Positions 16,909 to 24,410 of a stretch of DNA of 64,000 nt are shown here, piece by piece; position 1 is the stretch's first letter, and every line of letters begins with the position of its first letter. Source of the stretch: Tardiphaga sp052076105. GTDB taxonomy: Bacteria > Pseudomonadota > Alphaproteobacteria > Rhizobiales > Xanthobacteraceae. Below the pieces are notes generated by a model. It was not told where the DNA came from, made no database searches, and was given only the letters and a program-made list of their open reading frames with translations. A program made the position numbers and the translations under genes. The DNA is taken from assembly GCF_052076105.1 (NCBI RefSeq), contig NZ_CP197245.1, positions 1,736,001 to 1,800,000 on the forward strand, read 5' to 3'.

Positions 16909-17757
16909 ATGCGGCTCCGTATTCTGCTTGGCGATCACCCGCATACGGCCGCGCTGAAATCTGGCGCCATCACGTCTGATCTCGTCGAACTGGACTTCGC
17001 GGATTACAAGCCCACCAACAAGGGCTTCAAGCCCATGGTACGCGACGGGGCTTTCGACGTCGCCGAAATGGCTATTGTCACCTATCTGATGGCGAAGGGC
17101 TTCGACAAGCCGATGGTGCTGCTGCCAAGCGTGATGATGGCACGGCATCAATTCGGCTTCGCGGTCACGAACCCGGCGGTGGACATTGCCGGACCCAAGG
17201 ATTTTGAAGGAAAGCGCGTCGGTATTCGATCGTTTACGACGACGACCGGTGCATGGTTGCGCGGCATGCTCGCCAATGACTACGGCGTCAATCTCGATGC
17301 GATCGAATGGATCACCTTCGAGGAGCCGCATGTCGCAGAATATGCCGACAGCACCACCAGGGCGCCTGCCGGCAAGGCGATCATGCAGATGCTATTCGAT
17401 GGCGAGCTGGATGCCGTGCTCGGCGAGAAGAGCGACGATCCACGGGTGGCGCAACTCTTCCCCGACGTGGCCGCTGAAGAGAAAGCCTGGCTTGCCAGGC
17501 ATGGCGTGGTGCCGATCAACCACATGGTGGTCGTCAGCAAGCAATTGTCCGATACGCGGCCCGACATCGTGCGCGAAGTGCAGCGTATGCTGGAGGCGAG
17601 CAGGGCGGCTGCAACGGGCGAGGTGCCGGCGTTCAGCAGGAAAGAGATGGATCGGTCACTGGAATTGATCATTGACTACTCCGCACAGCAGGGACTGATC
17701 CCGCGCAAGTTCAGTGTCGATGAACTATTCGATGATGTGACGCGCGCTCTGCGCTAA
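16909..17757 (+). CDS. 4,5-dihydroxyphthalate decarboxylase-like protein (Pht5 family)
   Basis: A 282-residue protein of the Pht5-type family, whose fold is related to periplasmic binding proteins but which has no signal peptide here. MRLRILLGDHPHTAALKSG, then FDVAEMAIVTYLMAKGFDKP and RHQFGF are family features. Known members convert 4,5-dihydroxyphthalate to protocatechuate and CO2. This copy is somewhat shorter than the Pseudomonas enzyme. ATG 16909 is preferred over GTG 16906 because AAGGAGG at 16897-16903 is spaced for the ATG. A decarboxylase acting on an ortho-dihydroxylated aromatic dicarboxylate fits the operon. Confidence 0.78.
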   Translation: MRLRILLGDHPHTAALKSGAITSDLVELDFADYKPTNKGFKPMVRDGAFDVAEMAIVTYLMAKGFDKPMVLLPSVMMARHQFGFAVTNPAVDIAGPKDFEGKRVGIRSFTTTTGAWLRGMLANDYGVNLDAIEWITFEEPHVAEYADSTTRAPAGKAIMQMLFDGELDAVLGEKSDDPRVAQLFPDVAAEEKAWLARHGVVPINHMVVVSKQLSDTRPDIVREVQRMLEASRAAATGEVPAFSRKEMDRSLELIIDYSAQQGLIPRKFSVDELFDDVTRALR

Positions 17758-17791
17758 TCTGATCAAAACGCTTCGCCCAAGGACGACACCC

Positions 17792-18751
17792 ATGCTTCCC
17801 GAACCCATTTTCGATCTCGCGCATCTCGGTCATCTCGAATTGCTGACGCCGAAGCCCGCCGAAAGCGAGAAGTTCTTCGTCGACGTCATGGGCATGACGG
17901 TGTCCGGCCGGCAGGGAGACTCCGTCTATCTGCGCGGCTGGGACGATTATGAGCGCTATTCGCTGAAGCTGACGGCGTCGAACACCTCAGGCATGGAGCA
18001 TATGGCGCTGCGGGCGCGCAGTCCGCAGGCGCTGGAGCGTCGTGTCGCAGCGCTGAAGGGCTCAGGTTACGATATCGGCTGGACGGACGGCGATCTCGGC
18101 CACGGGCCGGCATTTCGCTGCCGCGACCCCGACGGTCACATCGTCGAACTCTATTACGAGACCGAATGGTACGAGGCGCCGCCGGAGCTCAAGCCGGCGC
18201 TTAAAAATCAGGCGCAGCGCTATCCGGCGCGGGGCATCAATGTGCGGCGGCTCGATCACCTCAATTGCCTTGCTGTCGATATCAAGGCCAACCGCGAGTT
18301 TTTCGAGCAGTATATGGGGCTCCGGCTGACCGAGCAGATCGTGCTCAATGACGGCACTGAAGCCGCGATGTGGATGACCATGTCCAACAAGAGCTACGAC
18401 TTCGCTTATTCGCGCGATCACTCTGGCACCAAGGGGCGTTTCCACCACGTCACTTACGCGCTGGACAGCCGCGAGGATATTTTGCGCGCGGCCGATATCT
18501 TTCTGGAAAACGGCGTCTTCATCGAGACCGGCCCGCACAAGCATGCGATCCAGCAGACCTTCTTCCTCTATGTCTATGAGCCCGGCGGCAACCGCATCGA
18601 AGTCGCCAATGCCGGCGCACGGCTGATCCTGGCGCCGGACTGGAAGCCCATCGTCTGGACCGAGGAGGAGCGCAAGAAGGGGCAGGCCTGGGGGCTGAAG
18701 ACTATCGAGTCATTCCACACCCACGGTACCCCGCCGGTGCCCCACAAGTAG
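17792..18751 (+). CDS. Type I extradiol (catechol 2,3-dioxygenase-like) ring-cleavage dioxygenase, VOC fold
   Basis: A 319-residue two-module VOC protein. The catalytic module is C-terminal, as in XylE/BphC: the iron ligands appear as His156 (RRLDHLNCL), His218 or His219 (GRFHHVTYAL) and Glu270 (GGNRIEVAN). The N-terminal module keeps the fold but is structural. It should open a vicinal diol ring next to the hydroxyls. In this operon it is the only visible ring-cleavage enzyme; there is no LigAB-type (type II) dioxygenase, so it likely supplies the lactonase branch. Substrate unknown. Confidence 0.86.
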   Translation: MLPEPIFDLAHLGHLELLTPKPAESEKFFVDVMGMTVSGRQGDSVYLRGWDDYERYSLKLTASNTSGMEHMALRARSPQALERRVAALKGSGYDIGWTDGDLGHGPAFRCRDPDGHIVELYYETEWYEAPPELKPALKNQAQRYPARGINVRRLDHLNCLAVDIKANREFFEQYMGLRLTEQIVLNDGTEAAMWMTMSNKSYDFAYSRDHSGTKGRFHHVTYALDSREDILRAADIFLENGVFIETGPHKHAIQQTFFLYVYEPGGNRIEVANAGARLILAPDWKPIVWTEEERKKGQAWGLKTIESFHTHGTPPVPHK

Positions 18752-18823
18752 CAAGCCGCTCTGCCCGGATTGGTACGCGTCTTGCTTTGTTGTCCTCAGG
18801 CTGTTTCTGACACCGAGGGCGAC

Positions 18824-20245
18824 ATGACAAATTCAGAGTTGCGGGCAGACATCCACAGTATCGAACCGATCCCCGATGCCGACCGGGATTCCACCGGGCC
18901 GCAGCAGATGTGGATCTGGGCCGGCGCCAATATCGCGCCGGTGAACTGGGCGCTTGGCGCGCTTGGTATCATTCTCAAACTTGGTCTGTGGGAGACCATA
19001 GCGGTCATCGTCATCGGCAATGCGGCGGGCTCAGCGATCTTCGCCGCCTTCACGGTCATGGGCCACAAAACCGGCGTCAACCAGATGGTACTCGCGCGCT
19101 CGGCCTTCGGGCGCCGCGGTGCCTATCTGCCGAGCCTCCTGATGTTCCTGATGACGCTCGGCTGGATCGGCGTGAATACGTATTTTCCCGTCAAGATCTC
19201 GATGGCCATCCTCGGCCAGTTCGGCATCGCCGATAGCTGGTTTGCCAATCTCGTGGTCATCACCATCGTGATGGTGACGCAGGTGGTGATCGGCACCTAT
19301 GGTTTCTATGCGATCCGCACCTTCGAGAAATACACCGTGCCGGTCACGGTGGTGATCATGGTGCTGATGAGTGTGCTGGCCTGGAGCCAGCCCGGTGTCG
19401 TCAACTGGAGCCACACCACGTCGCTGCCGCCAGGGCCGCATCTGGCGATGCTGTCGCTGCTGATGACCGCCGTCGGCGTCGGCTGGGGCATTTCGTGGGT
19501 CACCTGGGCGTCGGACTATTCACGCTTCGTGCCGCGTTCGACCTCGTCAAAGGCCGTGTTCTGGTACAGCTATGTCGGCATGTTCGTGCCGTCGGTGTGG
19601 CTGGCCATTCTCGGCGCCACCATCGCCTCGGTGACGCTCGACACCGATCCGGCCAAGATGGTGTCGGCGGTGTTCGGCGGCATCGCCAGCATTCTCGTGC
19701 TGCTGCTGGTGCTGCATGGCCCGATCGCCACCAACATCCTCAACGTCTATTCGTCGGCGCTGGCGGCGCTCAGCATGGGTGTCCGCTTCTCGCGCACAGC
19801 ACTGGCACTCATCGTCGGCATCGCCGGCTATGCGGTGACGGTGTATTTCATCTTCGCGCCGTCCTTCGCCAAGGCGTTCGACAACTGGCTGATCAGTCTG
19901 CTGATGTGGATGAGCCCCTATGCCGGGGTGGTGATGGCCGACTTCTTTGTAAGGCGGAAAAGCCAGATCGACATCGCCGAGCTCTACAAGTCGCCGGAGA
20001 CAAGCATCTATGGCGATATCAACTGGAGCGGCATGATCGCATTCTTCGCCGGCCTGATCGCCACCTGGCTGTTCCAGGATGGCCTGGTGCCTGCGTTGCA
20101 GGGGCCGATCTCGATCAACCTTCTCGGCGGCGCGGATCTGAGCTGGCTGGCGGGCATCGTCGTGGGCGGTGGCGTCTATCTGGCGCTGGGCAAGCGTCTG
20201 GCGCCGGAGCCGATGGCCATTCCGGTTGGCGGCCCGGGTGAATAG
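18824..20245 (+). CDS. NCS1-family (purine-cytosine-type) permease
   Basis: A 473-residue integral membrane protein with about 12 hydrophobic segments. MWIWAGANIAPVNWALGALG is the conserved first helix of NCS1 permeases, and WVTWASDYSRFVPRSTS is their central motif. NCS1 transporters usually import nitrogen heterocycles such as cytosine, allantoin, hydantoin or nicotinate-type compounds with sodium or protons. Its place 72 bases after the dioxygenase suggests it brings in the operon substrate, which would be odd for a plain benzoate. ATG 18824 has GAGGG just upstream. Confidence 0.88.
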   Translation: MTNSELRADIHSIEPIPDADRDSTGPQQMWIWAGANIAPVNWALGALGIILKLGLWETIAVIVIGNAAGSAIFAAFTVMGHKTGVNQMVLARSAFGRRGAYLPSLLMFLMTLGWIGVNTYFPVKISMAILGQFGIADSWFANLVVITIVMVTQVVIGTYGFYAIRTFEKYTVPVTVVIMVLMSVLAWSQPGVVNWSHTTSLPPGPHLAMLSLLMTAVGVGWGISWVTWASDYSRFVPRSTSSKAVFWYSYVGMFVPSVWLAILGATIASVTLDTDPAKMVSAVFGGIASILVLLLVLHGPIATNILNVYSSALAALSMGVRFSRTALALIVGIAGYAVTVYFIFAPSFAKAFDNWLISLLMWMSPYAGVVMADFFVRRKSQIDIAELYKSPETSIYGDINWSGMIAFFAGLIATWLFQDGLVPALQGPISINLLGGADLSWLAGIVVGGGVYLALGKRLAPEPMAIPVGGPGE

Positions 20246-20258
20246 GGCGGGGGCGACC

Positions 20259-20287
20259 GGGCAGGCCGCGCTCTGCGGGGCCTGCCC
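20259..20287 (+). terminator. Stem-loop at the end of the aromatic operon
   Basis: GGGCAGGCC at 20259-20267 pairs with GGCCTGCCC at 20279-20287, starting 13 bases after the permease stop. There is no T-run, so it would be an atypical terminator or an mRNA 3' end stabiliser. Confidence 0.45.
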
Positions 20288-20433
20288 ATAGCCAGTGATG
20301 TCAATGAGCCGTCATTTCCGTCCAGAGGCCTTGCGCTTTGTCCGGCTGACGGGCTAGAACCCGCCCGAACGAGATGACATCTCTGTTCCAATCGATTCCA
20401 GACCGGGTTTTTCCCCTAAGTGTCTGAATCTTT

Positions 20434-20507
20434 TGGGGAATGGTGTAACGGTAGCACAACAGACTCTGACTCTGTTTGTCTAGGTTCGAATCCTAGTTCC
20501 CCAGCCA
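20434..20507 (+). tRNA. tRNA-Gln (anticodon CTG)
   Basis: A 74-base cloverleaf with encoded CCA. The acceptor strand TGGGGAA pairs with TTCCCCA, the discriminator is G, the D-arm contains TAACGGTAGCA, and the anticodon stem ACAGA/TCTGT closes the loop CTCTGAC, giving anticodon CTG (glutamine, codon CAG). The T-arm CTAGG-TTCGAAT-CCTAG is perfect. It lies between the aromatic operon and the start of the 20.7-28.6 kb block. Confidence 0.96.
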
Positions 20508-20700
20508 CACTCGAGTTTTCCTTCGCAGATCAAAGACTTCTAGGCCGCAGCCTTTTCGAAAGCCCCGCTGGTCCACAACAATGGTCCGCTTGAGGTTCGA
20601 ATGGCGTCCGGTCACTGCCTGCGGCGGCGTGGTCATACTGGTTTTTCGCTTCCGATGGCCTGCGGCATTTGCCGCTTGCCATATCTCGGGCCCAAAAGAA

Positions 20701-21501
20701 TCAATGTTGATCGGCGCCCGGCAGCAAGTCGTCGATCCGCCCTGTGGCTCGATAGGCAATGAGCCCAAACCATTCGCGTATCGCGATGTCGGTCCGCGAC
20801 AGCCCGTCAAGGGCGAGGGTGCTGAAGGAAAATGCGTTGCGCCGACCGCCGACCAGCCAGTCGACCGGATAGGCCTCGACCGGAAATCCGGCTTTGCGAA
20901 ACAAGCCAATCGATCGCGGCATATGGAACGCCGATGTCACCAGAACCCAGCGCTCGCCCGGCTTCGGCGCCACGAGCGCTTTGGTGAATTCGGCGTTCTC
21001 ATGCGTGTTGCGCGATCGCCGCTCCATGATCAACCGAGATCTGTCGACTCCAAGGCTTTCGAAGAGCGCGGCGGCGTAATCGGCCTCCCTGGCATCCGAC
21101 ACCAGTCTCGGACTGCCGCCGGTGAACACCACGCGTGCATTCGGATATTGTCGCGCCAGCGCTGCGGCTGCGATGATGCGGTCGGGCGAGCGACGAACGA
21201 CCGGCGTGTCGCGCGCAAGTGAAACATCGGCATCGATCGAGCCGCCGAGCACGATGACGCCGTCAGGCGCACGCTGTCCCGGATCCCAGGGCGGGAAGCG
21301 CGATTCAAGCGGATAGAGCAGCAATCTTCCAGCCGGGGAAAACGCGGCCACCACAAGCAGCACGGCGGCTGTGATCATAAGCCCGCGGCCGAGCGAAAAA
21401 AGTCGTGTTGCCGAAAGGATCGCGCCGAGCACACCGAGGCCGATCAGGAAATTGATCGGCGCGAGCGCGTTGCCAAGAGTTTTGGACAATATAAAAAACA
21501 A
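20701..21501 (-). CDS. YdcF/DUF218-family membrane-anchored protein
   Basis: A 266-residue protein with two N-terminal hydrophobic segments (about 14-32 and 38-56) and a C-terminal DUF218 domain from about 75. It has DGVIVLGGSID, VVFTGGSPRL and the conserved VTSAFHMPRS. Family members such as YdcF, SanA and ElyC act on envelope carriers or undefined small molecules. The only in-frame starts are TTG; TTG 21501 (MFFILSK) is chosen with GAGG upstream and an in-frame stop shortly before it. Confidence 0.83.
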   Translation of the reverse strand: MFFILSKTLGNALAPINFLIGLGVLGAILSATRLFSLGRGLMITAAVLLVVAAFSPAGRLLLYPLESRFPPWDPGQRAPDGVIVLGGSIDADVSLARDTPVVRRSPDRIIAAAALARQYPNARVVFTGGSPRLVSDAREADYAAALFESLGVDRSRLIMERRSRNTHENAEFTKALVAPKPGERWVLVTSAFHMPRSIGLFRKAGFPVEAYPVDWLVGGRRNAFSFSTLALDGLSRTDIAIREWFGLIAYRATGRIDDLLPGADQH

Positions 21502-21793
21502 CGTAAGGCCTCAGCCTCGTTGATACCAAGAGCGCCATAGCAGCAAACGGCCAACGAAGCCACTGCCAGGAATCGTTAGGGCGCCGGATAGCCGCAGATA
21601 ACGATGCAGCCGTTGGGCTGTCGCATCGAGAAATGCGTAAGGAGCGCTGCCGAAAACAACTGCATTGCCATTATCGGCGCATCTACCTCGTTGTGACTAC
21701 CGCCATTGCCACAGGGCAGGGCGCGATTCTGTCCGACGCAGGATCGCGCCGCATGCAACAGTCATCATGCAACGTCCAGGCAGGGTGACCGCA

Positions 21794-22489
21794 ATGAGCG
21801 AAGTGATCGACGTCGCCAAAGCTTACGATGAGGGGCGCACTCAATTCATGGGAATAGAGTTGCTGGTCGCACCCGGTGCGCTCGTCCCCCGGCCGGAAAC
21901 CGAATTGCTTTGCGCCAGCGCTGTCGATGCTGTGCGTCAGCTAAAGGTGGCGGAGCCACGGGTGATCGACATGTGCTGCGGCGCAGGCAATCTGGCATGC
22001 GCCATCGCTCTCAATATCCCCGACGCACGCGTCTGGGCGAGCGATCTGACCGATGGATGTGTCACCGTTGCACGTCGCAATGTCGCCCATCACGGACTCA
22101 CGCAACGCATGTCGGTGTTCCAGGGCGATCTGTTCGACGCTTTTGCCGATCTGCCGCTGGATGGGACCATCGACCTGATCGTCTGCAACCCACCCTATAT
22201 TTCGGAAACGCGGCTCAAAGGCGATCGGGCCCCTTTGCTCGAACTCGAACCACGTGAGGCATTCGCAGCCGGTCCTTACGGACTTAGCATCCATATGCGG
22301 GTGACGAAGGACGCAGTCCGATATTTGCGGCCGGGTGGCGTCCTCCTGTTCGAGGTCGGCGCCGGTCAAGAGCGGCAGGTGACAACGCTCCTTGAGCGCA
22401 ACAAGAGCTATGAGAACATCAGGGTGGTGACGAATGAAGCGGGCGAAGGCCGCGTCGTTAAGGGATGCCGCAAGGGCACACAAACCTGA
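21794..22489 (+). CDS. PrmC/HemK-like SAM-dependent methyltransferase
   Basis: A 231-residue class I methyltransferase. LVPRPETELL precedes the SAM site VIDMCCGAGNLACAIAL, and the catalytic NPPY is in IVCNPPYISE; GGVLLFEVGAGQ follows. NPPY places it with PrmC-type enzymes that methylate glutamine amides or planar amines. The N-terminal substrate-recognition helical domain of PrmC is missing, so it is unlikely to be the release-factor methyltransferase. It faces the carrier-protein operon, ends 48 bases from the ACP gene, and may methylate the product, but this is inference. Confidence 0.83.
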   Translation: MSEVIDVAKAYDEGRTQFMGIELLVAPGALVPRPETELLCASAVDAVRQLKVAEPRVIDMCCGAGNLACAIALNIPDARVWASDLTDGCVTVARRNVAHHGLTQRMSVFQGDLFDAFADLPLDGTIDLIVCNPPYISETRLKGDRAPLLELEPREAFAAGPYGLSIHMRVTKDAVRYLRPGGVLLFEVGAGQERQVTTLLERNKSYENIRVVTNEAGEGRVVKGCRKGTQT

Positions 22490-22537
22490 AGCGCTGCGAC
22501 GGTGTTCGCGAGGCGGTTCGGATACTGCAGAAAAACA

Positions 22538-22804
22538 TCAGCTCTTCTTGAGCATGACGAAGCGTGTAATTCCATCGATGGAATCGAGGTTCTCAGGCAG
22601 GAGCTCGCTGTCTTCGACCGTGACGCCGAATGTCTCCTCGATGAATCCGATGACCTCGAGCACTCCCGTCGAGTCGATGATGCCCTGGTCGAGCAGCGAT
22701 GTGTCGACCTCAAGCGAGTTAGCGTCAGCGACGTAGAAGTTCGACAACAGGAAATCGCGAACTTGCCTTCGATAGGTCTCGAGTGGTTCCCTGACTAGCA
22801 GCAT
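22538..22804 (-). CDS. Discrete acyl/peptidyl carrier protein
   Basis: An 88-residue carrier protein. LLDQGIIDSTGVLEVIGFIEE carries the phosphopantetheine serine at Ser45, and ETFGVTVEDSELLPENLDSID is the usual helix II-III region. It is the last gene of the five-gene minus-strand operon and lies just after the AMP ligase, which should load it. It is unrelated in detail to AcpXL and to the housekeeping AcpP. Confidence 0.92.
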   Translation of the reverse strand: MLLVREPLETYRRQVRDFLLSNFYVADANSLEVDTSLLDQGIIDSTGVLEVIGFIEETFGVTVEDSELLPENLDSIDGITRFVMLKKS

Positions 22805-22841
22805 GTTTCAACTCCAATGCGTAAAGAAAAATCACGATCAG

Positions 22842-24410
22842 TCATTCGGAAATCGACTCGTGCAGCGCTCTCTTGTTGAGTTTTTCTGTGTTCGTTCGCG
22901 GCAGGCTGGGCACAATCACAATACACTTCGGCACCATGAAGCTTTCGAGGCGTTGCTGGCACTCTTTCTGAAGCTGCTTCTCGCTCAGTGATATATCCTG
23001 CTCGATAACGACAAACGCTTTAACCGCCTGCCCGAGGAGCTCATCGGGAACGCCAATGACCGCGGCTTCCCTCACGCCCGCAATATCCATCAGCACGTTC
23101 TCCACTTCCTTGGGGGCGATCTTCTCTCCTCGCGACTTTATGATCTCGTCGCTGCGGCCAACGAAGTAGAGATAGCCTTCCGCGTCCATCCGGCAGTAAT
23201 CACCGGTGTACAGAACCTGCTCGCCTGGCAGCGGACCGGGTTTGAGTTTCCTGGCCGTGGCCTCTGGCTTGCCCCAATAGCCTCGCATCACCGTCGCGCC
23301 GCGAATGACAAGCTGGCCAACCACGTCGGGGCCCACACGCCTGTCGCGCTCGTCGACAATCCACATCTCGGTATTCGGAATGGCGATCCCTACGCTCGAC
23401 GGTTTTCGGTCGATATCCCCCGGGGGGAGGAAGGTGCAGCGCTTGCATTCAGTGAGGCCGTACATGGAATAGATGCGCGCGTCCGGGAACAGATCCTGCA
23501 GCAGACGAATGTGCTTCATCGGCAGTGCAGCTCCGGTGTTCGTGACATAGCGGATACTCGAGAGATCGTGCTCCCTGATCGACTTGAGCCCCGACAGCGT
23601 CGAGAAGATCGTCGGCACGCCGGGCAGGCCGGTTACCCGCTCATCGGCGATAAGCCCGAGAATCTGTGCGGGGAAAGCGAATGACCGTTCGAGGACCAGC
23701 CGCGCCCCCATGCGAAACGCCATGATCATTTGATACAGGCCGTAATCGAAGGCGAGCGGCAGGACATTCAAAATGACCTCGTCTTCGCGTAGCGCGAGAT
23801 ATGAGGCGATCGACGTGCACGCGGTCAGCATGTTCCGGTGCGTCAGCATCACGCCCTTGGGATCTCCCGATGATCCGGAGGTGTAGACGATGGCCGCGAG
23901 ATCGATATCGATGCAGCTGCGCGCCGGAGGTGCGTCGTGTCTGGCGGCGCCTGCCTCGCTCCAGCGTATTGCATGGGGTAGCTCGGTCAGCTCGGCATCG
24001 TCGATCGACCCGGAAACGATCACCCGGCGCAATGATCGGCATGCCTGCGTGGGCTCCTTGAATATCGGCAAGAGATGCTTGTCGGTGATGAGCGCCGCCG
24101 GTTGGCAATCATTGAGCAGGTAGCCAAGCTTGTCGCGTTTGGTGAGCGGATTGACGATGCACACCACGGCATTCGCCTTCAGCACGGCCCAGAAACTGAC
24201 GACGGTCTCGACAGTGTTGTCGGCGAAGATAATCACCCGATCGCCACGTTCGACGCCGCTCGCGACCAGGTGGTTGGCGATTGCGTTGGAGCGCGCCTCA
24301 AGCTCGCCATAGGTGACGCGATGCTTGCCACATACCAGCGCCACTTTTCCACCGAGATGGCGGGCGGAGTGAATGAGGTAATCATGCAGGAGCGGAACAG
24401 GACCATGCAT
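22842..24410 (-). CDS. AMP-dependent acyl ligase (adenylation enzyme) of the carrier-protein operon
   Basis: A 522-residue ANL-superfamily enzyme. The P-loop AIVYTSGSSGDPKGVML, the IYSMYGLTE motif, the hinge-region YTGDYCRMD plus GRSDEIIKSRGEKI, and the C-terminal catalytic lysine in RTNTEKLNKRAL are all intact. The ANL domain is complete with no fused carrier. It should activate a carboxylic acid and pass it to the discrete carrier protein encoded next, or to CoA. The start overlaps the AsnB stop by one base. Confidence 0.9.
   Translation of the reverse strand: MHGPVPLLHDYLIHSARHLGGKVALVCGKHRVTYGELEARSNAIANHLVASGVERGDRVIIFADNTVETVVSFWAVLKANAVVCIVNPLTKRDKLGYLLNDCQPAALITDKHLLPIFKEPTQACRSLRRVIVSGSIDDAELTELPHAIRWSEAGAARHDAPPARSCIDIDLAAIVYTSGSSGDPKGVMLTHRNMLTACTSIASYLALREDEVILNVLPLAFDYGLYQMIMAFRMGARLVLERSFAFPAQILGLIADERVTGLPGVPTIFSTLSGLKSIREHDLSSIRYVTNTGAALPMKHIRLLQDLFPDARIYSMYGLTECKRCTFLPPGDIDRKPSSVGIAIPNTEMWIVDERDRRVGPDVVGQLVIRGATVMRGYWGKPEATARKLKPGPLPGEQVLYTGDYCRMDAEGYLYFVGRSDEIIKSRGEKIAPKEVENVLMDIAGVREAAVIGVPDELLGQAVKAFVVIEQDISLSEKQLQKECQQRLESFMVPKCIVIVPSLPRTNTEKLNKRALHESISE

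Noticed and set aside
20493..20909. A 138-codon minus-strand frame running into the tRNA gene
   Set aside because: It overlaps the tRNA-Gln and the end of the YdcF gene and has no domain or start signal.
20581..21222. A 213-codon plus-strand frame opposite the YdcF gene
   Set aside because: The minus strand carries clear DUF218 motifs over the same bases.
21794..22489. Calling the methyltransferase PrmC itself
   Set aside because: The N-terminal helical domain that recognises release factors is missing and no prfA is nearby.
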